The notes beneath the pieces were generated by a model. That model was not told where the DNA came from, made no database searches, and was given only the letters and a program-made list of their open reading frames with translations. 19,862 nucleotides of DNA. Origin: Selenomonadaceae bacterium. Lineage in GTDB: Bacteria; Bacillota; Negativicutes; Selenomonadales; Selenomonadaceae. Made by a program: the position numbers and the translations under genes. This document shows positions 1 through 5,739 of the stretch, one piece after another (positions within the stretch are counted from its first letter, which is position 1; every line of letters begins with the position of its first letter). The DNA lies in the NCBI GenBank assembly GCA_016286075.1, contig JAEERZ010000014.1, forward strand, positions 1 through 19,862, given 5' to 3'.

Positions 1-13
1 AATTAACAGATAA

Positions 14-21
14 GGGAGGAG
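14..21 (+). promoter_or_regulatory. Ribosome binding site of the leader peptide gene
   Basis: GGGAGGAG lies 6 nt before the ATG at 28. This is a strong Shine-Dalgarno match that fixes the start of the small peptide gene and argues that it is really translated. The promoter must lie outside the window. Confidence 0.8.
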
Positions 22-27
22 TCTATC

Positions 28-291
28 ATGCCGATCAATGAGAAGGAAATCACGAAGGAAATGATCGTAAAGGCAATGGCTTGCGAAACGCCTGAGGAAC
101 TTAGGGAGTATGCCAAGAGTGAAGGCATTGAAATCAGCAAGGAAGAGGCGGAGGCTTATTTTGCTGAACTTCAGGATTTAGAGCTGGATGACGCTATGCT
201 TGAAAACGCGGCTGGTGGCGGCTTGTTTGAATACTGTAGAGATACCAATAAAAAAATAGCTAAAGGGCTTCAGGACTGGATAAATGGATAA
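28..291 (+). CDS. Nif11-like leader peptide family precursor (putative RiPP or bacteriocin precursor)
   Basis: An 87-residue precursor peptide. Residues 1-62 form an acidic helical leader typical of the Nif11-like leader family found in many Firmicutes (an ITKEMIVKAM opening, a TPEELREYAKSEGIE stretch, an acidic EEAEAYFAEL helix and a LELDDAMLENAAGG tail). The double-glycine site at residues 63-64 is the expected cut for a C39 peptidase-containing ABC exporter or a related protease. That would release a core of about 23 residues, weakly cationic, with one Cys (C70) and an amphipathic Lys/Leu/Trp-containing second half. The single Cys rules out an internal disulfide or an internal lanthionine network made from several Cys. 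No modification enzyme or transporter is visible; such genes would have to lie upstream, outside the window. The family assignment is from motif recognition; bacteriocin activity is inference. Confidence 0.85.
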   Translation: MPINEKEITKEMIVKAMACETPEELREYAKSEGIEISKEEAEAYFAELQDLELDDAMLENAAGGGLFEYCRDTNKKIAKGLQDWING

Positions 292-332
292 ATTACAGTT
301 TATGCAGGAACGTATCGTCAATACTGCTCGTA

Positions 333-410
333 GGCGTCGAACAAGCTCCCGTTGATGAATCGGACTCATCAATAGGGAGCTTGTTCCGTCAGCCGTGATT
401 ATCCGACGCC
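333..410 (+). other. Nested palindromic hairpin downstream of the leader peptide gene
   Basis: Three nested stems can be drawn. The outer is 333-339 with 404-410 (7 bp). The middle is 339-350 with 375-386 (12 bp, GAACAAGCTCCC and its complement, sharing base 339 with the outer). The inner is 352-358 with 366-372 (7 bp), closed by a 7-nt loop. The middle and inner stems stack almost without interruption. No U-run follows, so it is not a canonical intrinsic terminator; it could be a stabilising 3' structure of the peptide mRNA or a palindromic repeat. It starts 42 nt after the peptide stop codon. Confidence 0.5.
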
Positions 411-450
411 CTGTACCGTCCAGCTTCCTAAAAAAGCCGGAGAACGTCAC

Positions 451-506
451 ATTGTACTGACCCCCATAAGTTAGATTTTAATCTAACTTATGGGGGTCAG
501 TACAAT
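451..506. repeat. Perfect 27-bp inverted repeat resembling two head-to-head IS3-family ends
   Basis: Bases 451-477 and 480-506 are exact reverse complements separated by 2 nt. From base 453 inward each arm reads TGTACTGACCCCCATAAGTT. From memory of the family this resembles terminal inverted repeats of IS3-family (IS150-type) elements, which start with TG and carry a short run of C. No transposase lies between the arms, so it could be a minimal MITE-like relic or a collapsed insertion sequence. It sits between convergent genes and would also fold in RNA as a very stable hairpin, so a bidirectional terminator role is an alternative. No clear target-site duplication is visible. Confidence 0.6.
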
Positions 507-530
507 CAGGTGAGCGCTATTATTGTGCTA

Positions 531-1550
531 TTATCTTTTTTCAACTGGCATGTAATTCACATATTGAACCGTATCTTCAGGAACAATAGCGCCATCATTG
601 ATAGAATCATCCTGTTTCGACTGCTTCTCCGCCGAGTGTATGCCTTGCGCTGCGGATGAGGCTGTAGATGCCTCTGCCGCAGGCGAAAATGCTGCCGAAT
701 GGTCTTCCAGCGTTGAAATTACTTTTGGAGATAATTCGACGTCGGACTTCAAAGAAAGCGCCTTGTCAAATCCATTCGCAGCGTCCGAAGTGTTGAGCGC
801 ATCCACTGCGTCGGTGGCATCACGGGCATCAACAGCATCCGATGTGTCAAGAGCATCAACGCCATCGGCAAGCGAGCCATGGAAAATCTCATGCCCGTCA
901 ATATCAATCTTGATAAACGGCAAGATAAACGCCATCATTATAAGCGGCGTCAGCCCCATGATGTAGAAAGCTCTGTCCGTACTATATCCGTGAGCGTACA
1001 ACCACCGGAGCAATAGATGAAAGATGATAGTCAAGATAAGCGGGAACACATACGAGGAGATATGAGCAGCATTTGTTCCATAAAGCACCATGCTTTGCGT
1101 GGTCTCAACGCCATTTTCCCCGATCAGGAAAATCGCCGCCTCTGATCCTTCTTGAAAAAAACCAATGATTTTCCCCGCGAGCCGTATTACCGCATGATTA
1201 TAGAAAAAGTTATTGAACAGCACGATCAGCAAATAGACGCCGTAAGCGTACATCCCAACCAGCAAGGCTCTCCAGTTGTTCCATAGGAACTTTATCTTCA
1301 GCAAGAAGATGATGAATGCCACTCCAGCTATTAACGCTGCAAGCGGTGGAAAAATCGCAGTCAAGGCAAAAACAACGACCATGAGAATGATAAGTTTCCC
1401 AAAGAGTTTATATGTTGTAATGAGAAAGAACGCAGGCGCCAGCATCAGTCCGAGCATTACGGTGTTCTTATCCAGAGCATACCCCATGCTCAACCACCAT
1501 ATCAGAAGATAAATATAGTGCTTCCAAGTAAATTGCTTTGCGTTGTCCAT
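531..1550 (-). CDS. Polytopic membrane protein with acidic repeat-rich C-terminal tail, unknown function
   Basis: 339 residues from the chosen ATG at 1550, which has an AGGTGA ribosome binding site 8 nt upstream (1559-1564). A longer in-frame start at 1568 lacks one. Residues 1-215 contain about seven hydrophobic segments (roughly 11-26, 30-46, 51-68, 70-86, 97-113, 165-184 and 193-213). The remainder is hydrophilic, beginning with a degenerate repeat rich in Asp, Ala, Thr and Ser (229-258) and continuing as a low-complexity Ser/Ala/Glu tail. I do not recognise the family. It converges on the leader peptide gene; whether the two are functionally linked (for example immunity or export) is open. 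It has its own candidate promoter at 1598-1606. Confidence 0.8.
   Translation of the reverse strand: MDNAKQFTWKHYIYLLIWWLSMGYALDKNTVMLGLMLAPAFFLITTYKLFGKLIILMVVVFALTAIFPPLAALIAGVAFIIFLLKIKFLWNNWRALLVGMYAYGVYLLIVLFNNFFYNHAVIRLAGKIIGFFQEGSEAAIFLIGENGVETTQSMVLYGTNAAHISSYVFPLILTIIFHLLLRWLYAHGYSTDRAFYIMGLTPLIMMAFILPFIKIDIDGHEIFHGSLADGVDALDTSDAVDARDATDAVDALNTSDAANGFDKALSLKSDVELSPKVISTLEDHSAAFSPAAEASTASSAAQGIHSAEKQSKQDDSINDGAIVPEDTVQYVNYMPVEKR
777..866 (-). repeat. Degenerate short repeats encoding an Asp-Ala-rich segment
   Basis: Within the membrane protein gene the minus strand carries imperfect 9- to 18-nt units that encode variants of DALDTSDAVDA and DATDAVDALNTSDA. Seen on the plus strand, GCATC and GCATCAAC words recur. 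The units are in frame, so unit gain or loss would change only the tail length. Confidence 0.6.
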
Positions 1551-1597
1551 GAAATGATTCACCTGCATAACCCAAAATCATTACGTCATCTGCCTGT

Positions 1598-1606
1598 ATT
1601 ATAGCA
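1598..1606 (-). promoter_or_regulatory. Extended -10 promoter candidate for the membrane protein gene
   Basis: On the minus strand TGCTATAAT is a perfect -10 hexamer with the TGn extension, 48 nt before the ATG at 1550. That gives a leader of about 40 nt. No good -35 element is seen at 16-18 nt, as is common for extended -10 promoters. Confidence 0.5.
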
Positions 1607-1755
1607 CGACTTGAACTATCAAGATGAAAATTCTAAACTAAACTGAAATCTCCTCCAATTTCACGGATATGATTTAGGAGACAGCCATGCAATTCAAAAC
1701 GATTCTCTGACGAACGAAAAAGAGTGCAAAATAATGATGCGTGGGATTGGCGCAC
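1607..1755. other. Intergenic stretch without a recognisable gene
   Basis: Part of the 338-bp gap between 1550 and 1889. It is AT-rich and holds no ORF with credible coding features. An ATG at 1688 is preceded by AGGAGA but is closed by a stop after seven codons. The rest of the gap contains a promoter at one side and a terminator at the other. Confidence 0.5.
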
Positions 1756-1794
1756 AAAAAAGCTGCGGTAAGAATTTCTTACCGCAACTTTTTT
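1756..1794 (-). terminator. Intrinsic terminator, probably bidirectional
   Basis: A perfect 9-bp stem, TGCGGTAAG (1764-1772) with CTTACCGCA (1778-1786), and a 5-nt loop. It is flanked by an A-run on the left (1756-1761) and a T-run on the right (1789-1794), so it can act in both directions. On the minus strand it lies about 100 nt after the CDP-alcohol phosphatidyltransferase gene and ends that operon. Confidence 0.85.
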
Positions 1795-1888
1795 CTAACT
1801 TTATGCGAAGGCTCTCCGCCGTCATATCGGTAGTGGGGAGCTTGGCTGTTTTCCATTCAATCTGCGTTTTGTGATTACCGATGTTACA

Positions 1889-2434
1889 CTATTCTGTCCT
1901 TATATAATGCCATTCCTGTATCGCGGCAAACGTCGCCACCACACTAACGAACGCTCCGCTGAATTTTAAATCAATAAACGTAATTGTCATCGGAAGTGCA
2001 AACAGCAGTATACCCGTCACTTTATTCATTACTGTGTGTAAGACAATTAAGTGCTTTTGCATTATATATCCGGATATCAGATTGATCCCCTTGATAACAG
2101 CAATAACGATGATCCAGATCATAAGCCACGTTGGTATATGGAGAACCGGAATCAGCTTTAGCAGGCATATGATTACCAGAACAAGATCGGCCACCGTATC
2201 CAGTTTCGATCCAAATTCGCTGACGGTTCCTGTTTTTCTCGCAACTGTACCATCTATCATGTCGCTGATACCGGCAATGATATACAGAGTATAAAATGCG
2301 GGTGAAAACACGGGAAAAAACAACAAAGCTATACTACAGAGAATCCGAATGCCGGTTATAATATTAGCCATATTAAACAACAGGCGCGAAGAACGCCGGA
2401 TACCCGGAAGCGGTTCCCCGGAGCCGTCTCTCAT
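1889..2434 (-). CDS. CDP-alcohol phosphatidyltransferase family protein
   Basis: A 181-residue integral membrane enzyme carrying the complete family signature D-x2-D-G-x2-A-R-x8-G-x3-D-x3-D (D58, D61, G62, A65, R66, G75, D79, D83). These residues bind the divalent metal and the CDP-linked lipid or alcohol. The family transfers a phosphatidyl group from CDP-diacylglycerol to an alcohol such as glycerol phosphate, or transfers a CDP-activated head group; the acceptor cannot be read from this sequence. About six hydrophobic segments follow the family pattern. The ATG overlaps the stop of the upstream secreted-protein gene as ATGA, and GGAG lies 8 nt before it, so translational coupling is likely. 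A start at residue 22 (MANIITGIRI) would match the usual N-terminus but lacks a ribosome binding site. It may be an accessory copy rather than the housekeeping pgsA. Confidence 0.88.
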   Translation of the reverse strand: MRDGSGEPLPGIRRSSRLLFNMANIITGIRILCSIALLFFPVFSPAFYTLYIIAGISDMIDGTVARKTGTVSEFGSKLDTVADLVLVIICLLKLIPVLHIPTWLMIWIIVIAVIKGINLISGYIMQKHLIVLHTVMNKVTGILLFALPMTITFIDLKFSGAFVSVVATFAAIQEWHYIRTE

Positions 2435-3222
2435 CCCTTCGGCTCCGCGGTCCGGAAAATCAGCGCCGCCTGCCCATCGGGCGTCACGCGGTAAACGGCT
2501 TCCAGGAAATACGAAACCACGAAGGAATCCCGGAGTGAGTCGTCGGACCCGTCGAAGACTTTGATTGCATATCCGCAGACATCGGCGCCCAGTGCCGGAT
2601 AGAGATTCGTCGCCCTGTTTTTCGAGCCGTCCAGCTCGGTGATTTCATAGCGGCAGTCTTCCGTCCAAGGATTGAAACCGGTGTCTTTTCTCGGGAGCCA
2701 CTCCAGCAGGGCGAAGGCCTTGAACCCGTCCGGCGACGGAGTCAGCCCTGCGAACTCATAGACGCCGGAGACATCCGGACCCGCATTGTCCGGCGACAGG
2801 GACTTCAGGATAATCCGGCGGGGTTTCGTCTCCGCTTCAACGGAAGGCAGTCCCCGTGTCGGGAGGGACTCCGTGACCGCAGGCCCGTCCGGCTGAGGAA
2901 TGGTCCGGCTGCCGATGACGAAGCGGGCACCGTAGCCGCGCTGCATCGCCTGGATTGTCCCGCCCAGCCGGATGACGGGGCGCGCTTGCCAATCTTCCGC
3001 CATAAGTTCTTCGGCCCCCTGATAGTCGCAGGCCGACACAGAAATCACCGGTCCGATATTCGGCAGCACGATGACGTTCATCTGGGCATTGACGCACCCG
3101 TTCCCGTTTCGTCGCACATAAAATCCCGGCGTCGTCTCAGCCGACGCCGAGGAAACGCCGGTTAACAGCGCCGCCGCCAGCAGCCAAACCAACAACGCGA
3201 TTCGTCCTGATAATCTCTTCAT
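2431..3222 (-). CDS. Secreted protein of unknown function, coupled to a CDP-alcohol phosphatidyltransferase
   Basis: 263 residues from the ATG at 3222, which has GGAGGT 6 nt upstream (3229-3234). A longer reading from 3267 would put that ribosome binding site inside the gene and is less likely. Residues 1-28 are a classical signal peptide: MKRLSGR, then a Leu/Ala-rich core, then SASA before the predicted cut at A28/E29. The mature part has four Cys, two of them in its first 40 residues, plus several Gly/Pro/Asp-rich turns; it has no further membrane segment, so a periplasmic or exported location is likely. I do not recognise a domain. It is first in a two-gene operon with the phosphatidyltransferase and overlaps it by 4 nt. 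Confidence 0.82.
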   Translation of the reverse strand: MKRLSGRIALLVWLLAAALLTGVSSASAETTPGFYVRRNGNGCVNAQMNVIVLPNIGPVISVSACDYQGAEELMAEDWQARPVIRLGGTIQAMQRGYGARFVIGSRTIPQPDGPAVTESLPTRGLPSVEAETKPRRIILKSLSPDNAGPDVSGVYEFAGLTPSPDGFKAFALLEWLPRKDTGFNPWTEDCRYEITELDGSKNRATNLYPALGADVCGYAIKVFDGSDDSLRDSFVVSYFLEAVYRVTPDGQAALIFRTAEPKG

Positions 3223-3255
3223 TCCGCCACCTCCAAAGTATTTTTCTCTGTCATG

Positions 3256-3264
3256 ATTATAGCA
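3256..3264 (-). promoter_or_regulatory. Extended -10 promoter for the secreted protein / phosphatidyltransferase operon
   Basis: The minus strand reads TGCTATAAT, identical to the element at 1598-1606. It lies 34 nt before the ATG at 3222, which leaves a leader of about 27 nt containing the GGAGGT site. No clear -35 element is present. Confidence 0.55.
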
Positions 3265-3293
3265 CATTCTACTCCGTCCGGCATTTTTACATT

Positions 3294-3328
3294 GCCGGAG
3301 ACTGTCACATAGCGGCCTCCGGCTTTTT
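3294..3328 (+). terminator. Plus-strand hairpin with T-run, orphan terminator candidate
   Basis: GCCGGAG (3294-3300) pairs with CTCCGGC (3317-3323) around a 16-nt loop and is followed by five T. The orientation is plus, yet no plus-strand gene lies nearby upstream. It may stop antisense transcription, or be coincidental. Confidence 0.35.
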
Positions 3329-3357
3329 ATTGTCCGGCAGGAAATATGTTGGTTAAC

Positions 3358-3403
3358 AAAAAACCACTCAACAGCTATTGATAAATTCTGTTGAGTGGTT
3401 TTT
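3358..3403 (-). terminator. Intrinsic terminator of the EAL protein gene, bidirectional by sequence
   Basis: A perfect 14-bp stem, AAACCACTCAACAG (3361-3374) with its complement (3388-3401), and a 13-nt loop. An A-run on the left becomes the U-run on the minus strand; a T-run lies on the right. It begins a few nt after the stop codon at 3409. Confidence 0.88.
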
Positions 3404-3408
3404 ATTGC

Positions 3409-4605
3409 TCAGTGGCGATCTTCGACAGCGCCGCTGAAATTTATTACAAGCACGTCATCTGACGACGGATTCTTCACGAAATAATCCATCGACTCGATCT
3501 CTCTGTATATACCGTCATCTCCCATCTGTCTGATCCACACACCTGCTGCTTTCGTTCCTGAGCGATATATCTTCAGCAGGTTTTCCCGGTCAAATGTTCG
3601 TACGAAGGCATCCCTGTCTTCTGGGTGGATGGTCGAAGCCGCGTTTTGGATTAGCTCGTCAAACCTCCCTGTGGCGGCGCATTCCTTGGTCGTGAAATTG
3701 TCGTAGGACATCATGTAATAACTATTCTTTGTCAAATTGGCAAATATGACCAACGGATACTTTTGGAAGACGGCGGACAGAAGGAGTTGTGTTGCGCTCA
3801 TGGGAGTCTGGAATTCAAGGATGTCCAGCGATTCCGCCTTTTTCACGGCATTTTTTTGGCATAGGGCGATAAATTTCTCGCTGGACAGGGGCTTCGCAAA
3901 GTAGTATCCCTGGATTTTTTTGCAGTCGCAGGTCTTCAGGAATCCAAGCTGTTCTTCGGTTTCCACGCCTTCCGCTACCGTGTCTAAGTGCAGGCGGTTG
4001 GCGAAATAGAAGATGCTTTCGAGAACGATTCGTTCTTTGTCTGTTGCGCAGTTTCCGCTGAGCAGGGATTTGTCGATTTTCAGGATGTCGATGGGCATAT
4101 CCTTCATAAATTGCAAGGAGGACAGGCCGCTTCCGAAATCGTCGAGTGCGACTCTGAGATGCAGCGAATGGATTTGATTGATCCATTCTAAGATATACTC
4201 GTTTTCATCAATCAGGGCAGATTCGGTGATCTCGATTTCCAGCAGCTCCGGGTCAGTCCCGTATTTTTGGAGGAGGCCGGAAAGGCGCGTAGAGAAATCT
4301 TTTTCCCGAATATGGTATCGGGAGAAATTGATCGCGATCGGGATTGCATGCCGCCCCAGCGTCTTGATTGTACGGCAGGCTTCCTCCGCCATGAGCCAAT
4401 CCAGTGTGTTAATGGATTCGCAGGTTTCGAGGACGGGAACGAAATATTCCGGCAATAACAGGCTTCCGTCTGGCTTGACCCATCGGGCAAGTATCTCCGC
4501 TCCTGCGAGTTTTCCTGTGGTAGCGTCGTATTTAGGCTGGTAATATCCGCAGATTTCTTGACGTTTCATGGCGTCCATGATTTCTTTACAGGACGTTGCG
4601 GTCAT
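3409..4605 (-). CDS. EAL-domain cyclic-di-GMP phosphodiesterase with C-terminal PAS-like region
   Basis: 398 residues from the ATG at 4605, where GAGGTG sits 6 nt upstream; the in-frame GTG at 4614 overlaps that site. EAL enzymes hydrolyse c-di-GMP to pGpG in the cytoplasm. Residues 15-250 form the EAL domain with the catalytic set intact: E37 (as EIL in place of EAL), N93 in INFS, E125 and E128 in EIEITES, D155-D156 in DDFGSG, K176 in ILKID, E212 in AEGVE and Q232 in QGYYFAKPL. It should therefore be active. Residues about 275-395 look like a PAS fold (a LVIFANLTKNSYYMM opening, then IHPEDRDAF). There is no GGDEF domain and no membrane segment. The sensory part follows the catalytic part, opposite to the usual order. 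Confidence 0.93.
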   Translation of the reverse strand: MTATSCKEIMDAMKRQEICGYYQPKYDATTGKLAGAEILARWVKPDGSLLLPEYFVPVLETCESINTLDWLMAEEACRTIKTLGRHAIPIAINFSRYHIREKDFSTRLSGLLQKYGTDPELLEIEITESALIDENEYILEWINQIHSLHLRVALDDFGSGLSSLQFMKDMPIDILKIDKSLLSGNCATDKERIVLESIFYFANRLHLDTVAEGVETEEQLGFLKTCDCKKIQGYYFAKPLSSEKFIALCQKNAVKKAESLDILEFQTPMSATQLLLSAVFQKYPLVIFANLTKNSYYMMSYDNFTTKECAATGRFDELIQNAASTIHPEDRDAFVRTFDRENLLKIYRSGTKAAGVWIRQMGDDGIYREIESMDYFVKNPSSDDVLVINFSGAVEDRH

Positions 4606-4623
4606 CGCAATCACCTCGGCCTT

Positions 4624-4632
4624 ATTATATCA
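4624..4632 (-). promoter_or_regulatory. Extended -10 promoter candidate for the EAL gene
   Basis: The minus strand reads TGATATAAT 19 nt before the ATG at 4605. The predicted leader is only about 12 nt, with the ribosome binding site right at its 5' end. Use of this promoter is plausible but tight; readthrough from the upstream PrsW gene, 75 nt away, is the alternative. Confidence 0.4.
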
Positions 4633-4680
4633 CAAAACAACTGGCATATCTTCTGCATGTTGTTTTTGTTCCCTGAGCTG

Positions 4681-5439
4681 TCAGGATTCTTCCGGCAGCA
4701 GACGCAGAGAGCAGAGCTTTCCTGCGTTCTTTTTGTATTTCAGGAGGATCACGATTTGAAGGACAAACGCGGCCAGCGACCAGCCAAGCCCTATGATTAC
4801 GCCGATGCCTTGTATATTTTCATCATTGTGAGACAGGAATTTGTTGTTTACCGTGCAGGCGTCGTAAAGCGTGTGCAGGAGGATCGGAATCAGAAGCGCG
4901 AAGAGATATTCTTTGGCCGGCGAGCCCTGGTTCGTGATTTTCTTGTGCTCTGCCAGGCCAAGGTAATAGGTCATGATGAGTCCGAATACAAGATGTCCGG
5001 CGATAAAATCCAGCCGAAGCAGAAACGTGATCAAATCAGAACCGTACAGGAATTCTTCGGGAAGCGTGAATCCAAAGCCTACGGCCGCTCCTATCAGCAT
5101 ATATTCGTATACGTTCCTCACGGTGCTCCTGAAGACTTTGAAGGCCGCTACGATCATGAGGAATTTTGCGAGTTCTTCCGTCAGACCGGCGAATAAAAAT
5201 GCGGATATGATGGACTGCGCGAGCAGGGGATGGTCTGTAGGCGTATAACCGACGGCATTTATAAGGCTTCCCACACATGCGAAGGTGAAAATTAGCGCCA
5301 GCGGCAAAGAGACGAAGCCGAGCAAGACCGGAACGAGCGCCTGTTTTCTTCCGATTGTCTCGGGAACGTCCCTTGCAATCATTCTTCGATATAAGAAAGT
5401 CAAGACGAGAAGAGAGAGCAGCATCGCAATGATTCCCAT
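4681..5439 (-). CDS. PrsW-family intramembrane protease (glutamic/metalloprotease-like)
   Basis: A 252-residue polytopic membrane protein with about seven to eight hydrophobic segments and the family motifs: E88-E89-x2-K92 (TEELAK), F124-x3-E128 (FTLPEE), H149 (GHLVFG) and H189-x3-D193 (HTLYD). In Bacillus subtilis PrsW starts cleavage of an anti-sigma factor (RsiW). This paralogue's substrate is not identifiable, and no sigma or anti-sigma gene is nearby. The start has AAAGGA about 10 nt upstream. A near-consensus promoter lies at 5501-5529. No terminator is evident, so transcription may continue into the EAL gene 75 nt downstream. Confidence 0.88.
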   Translation of the reverse strand: MGIIAMLLSLLVLTFLYRRMIARDVPETIGRKQALVPVLLGFVSLPLALIFTFACVGSLINAVGYTPTDHPLLAQSIISAFLFAGLTEELAKFLMIVAAFKVFRSTVRNVYEYMLIGAAVGFGFTLPEEFLYGSDLITFLLRLDFIAGHLVFGLIMTYYLGLAEHKKITNQGSPAKEYLFALLIPILLHTLYDACTVNNKFLSHNDENIQGIGVIIGLGWSLAAFVLQIVILLKYKKNAGKLCSLRLLPEES

Positions 5440-5476
5440 GAGATATATTTCCTTTCAAGTAAGATGGGGTGAACAC

Positions 5477-5602
5477 ATGAAAGCACAGCAGCTTGGTTTC
5501 AGTATAAGGACGACGGCAGCTTCTGTCAAACGACGTTGGGGCTTACTTTATGCAGTTATGTTTGGAGTAATTATAGCGCGAGTATTTGTTTTTTTGCCAT
5601 GA
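5477..5602 (+). CDS. Possible small membrane protein (41 residues)
   Basis: An ATG preceded by GGGGTGA (5 nt spacing) opens 41 codons. The N-terminal half is basic (Lys/Arg) and is followed by a single hydrophobic helix of about 18 residues (GLLYAVMFGVIIARVFVFLP), a layout typical of small membrane proteins. The frame lies in the divergent intergenic region between the PrsW gene and cheV, and overlaps the minus-strand PrsW promoter. No own promoter was found. It may be a chance ORF. Confidence 0.25.
   Translation: MKAQQLGFSIRTTAASVKRRWGLLYAVMFGVIIARVFVFLP
5501..5529 (-). promoter_or_regulatory. Sigma-70-type promoter of the PrsW-family gene
   Basis: The minus strand has TTGACA (5524-5529), a 17-nt spacer and TATACT (5501-5506). 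This is one mismatch from consensus, with a leader of about 55 nt to the ATG at 5439. Confidence 0.75.
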
Positions 5603-5613
5603 AGGGGAAATGC

Positions 5614-5642
5614 TTGATAATCTGCCGATGCTAAACTATAAT
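5614..5642 (+). promoter_or_regulatory. Sigma-70-type promoter of cheV
   Basis: TTGATA (5614-5619), a 17-nt spacer and TATAAT (5637-5642). This is one mismatch from consensus and about 98 nt before the cheV GTG, leaving a leader of about 90 nt. It looks like a vegetative promoter rather than a sigma-28 flagellar one. Confidence 0.75.
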
Positions 5643-5739
5643 ATCCAAAGGGAATGAAACTGTGTGACCGGACAGAACTGTTCAACGGTCGGGTTATACG
5701 AAATATCCTTTTTGAAAAATGTGAAAGGATGATATTGTC

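Noticed and set aside
777..866. CRISPR array
   Set aside because: The repeats are short, degenerate, in frame with a coding sequence and lack spacers of constant length.
1810..1845. GCTCTCC/GGGGAGC hairpin similar in sequence to the 339-386 stem
   Set aside because: Only about 7 bp with a G-U pair and a long loop; too weak to support a dispersed repeat family.
4558..5196. 212-codon plus-strand open frame across the EAL start and the PrsW gene
   Set aside because: It is antisense to the PrsW motifs, lacks a ribosome binding site and contains no recognisable domain.
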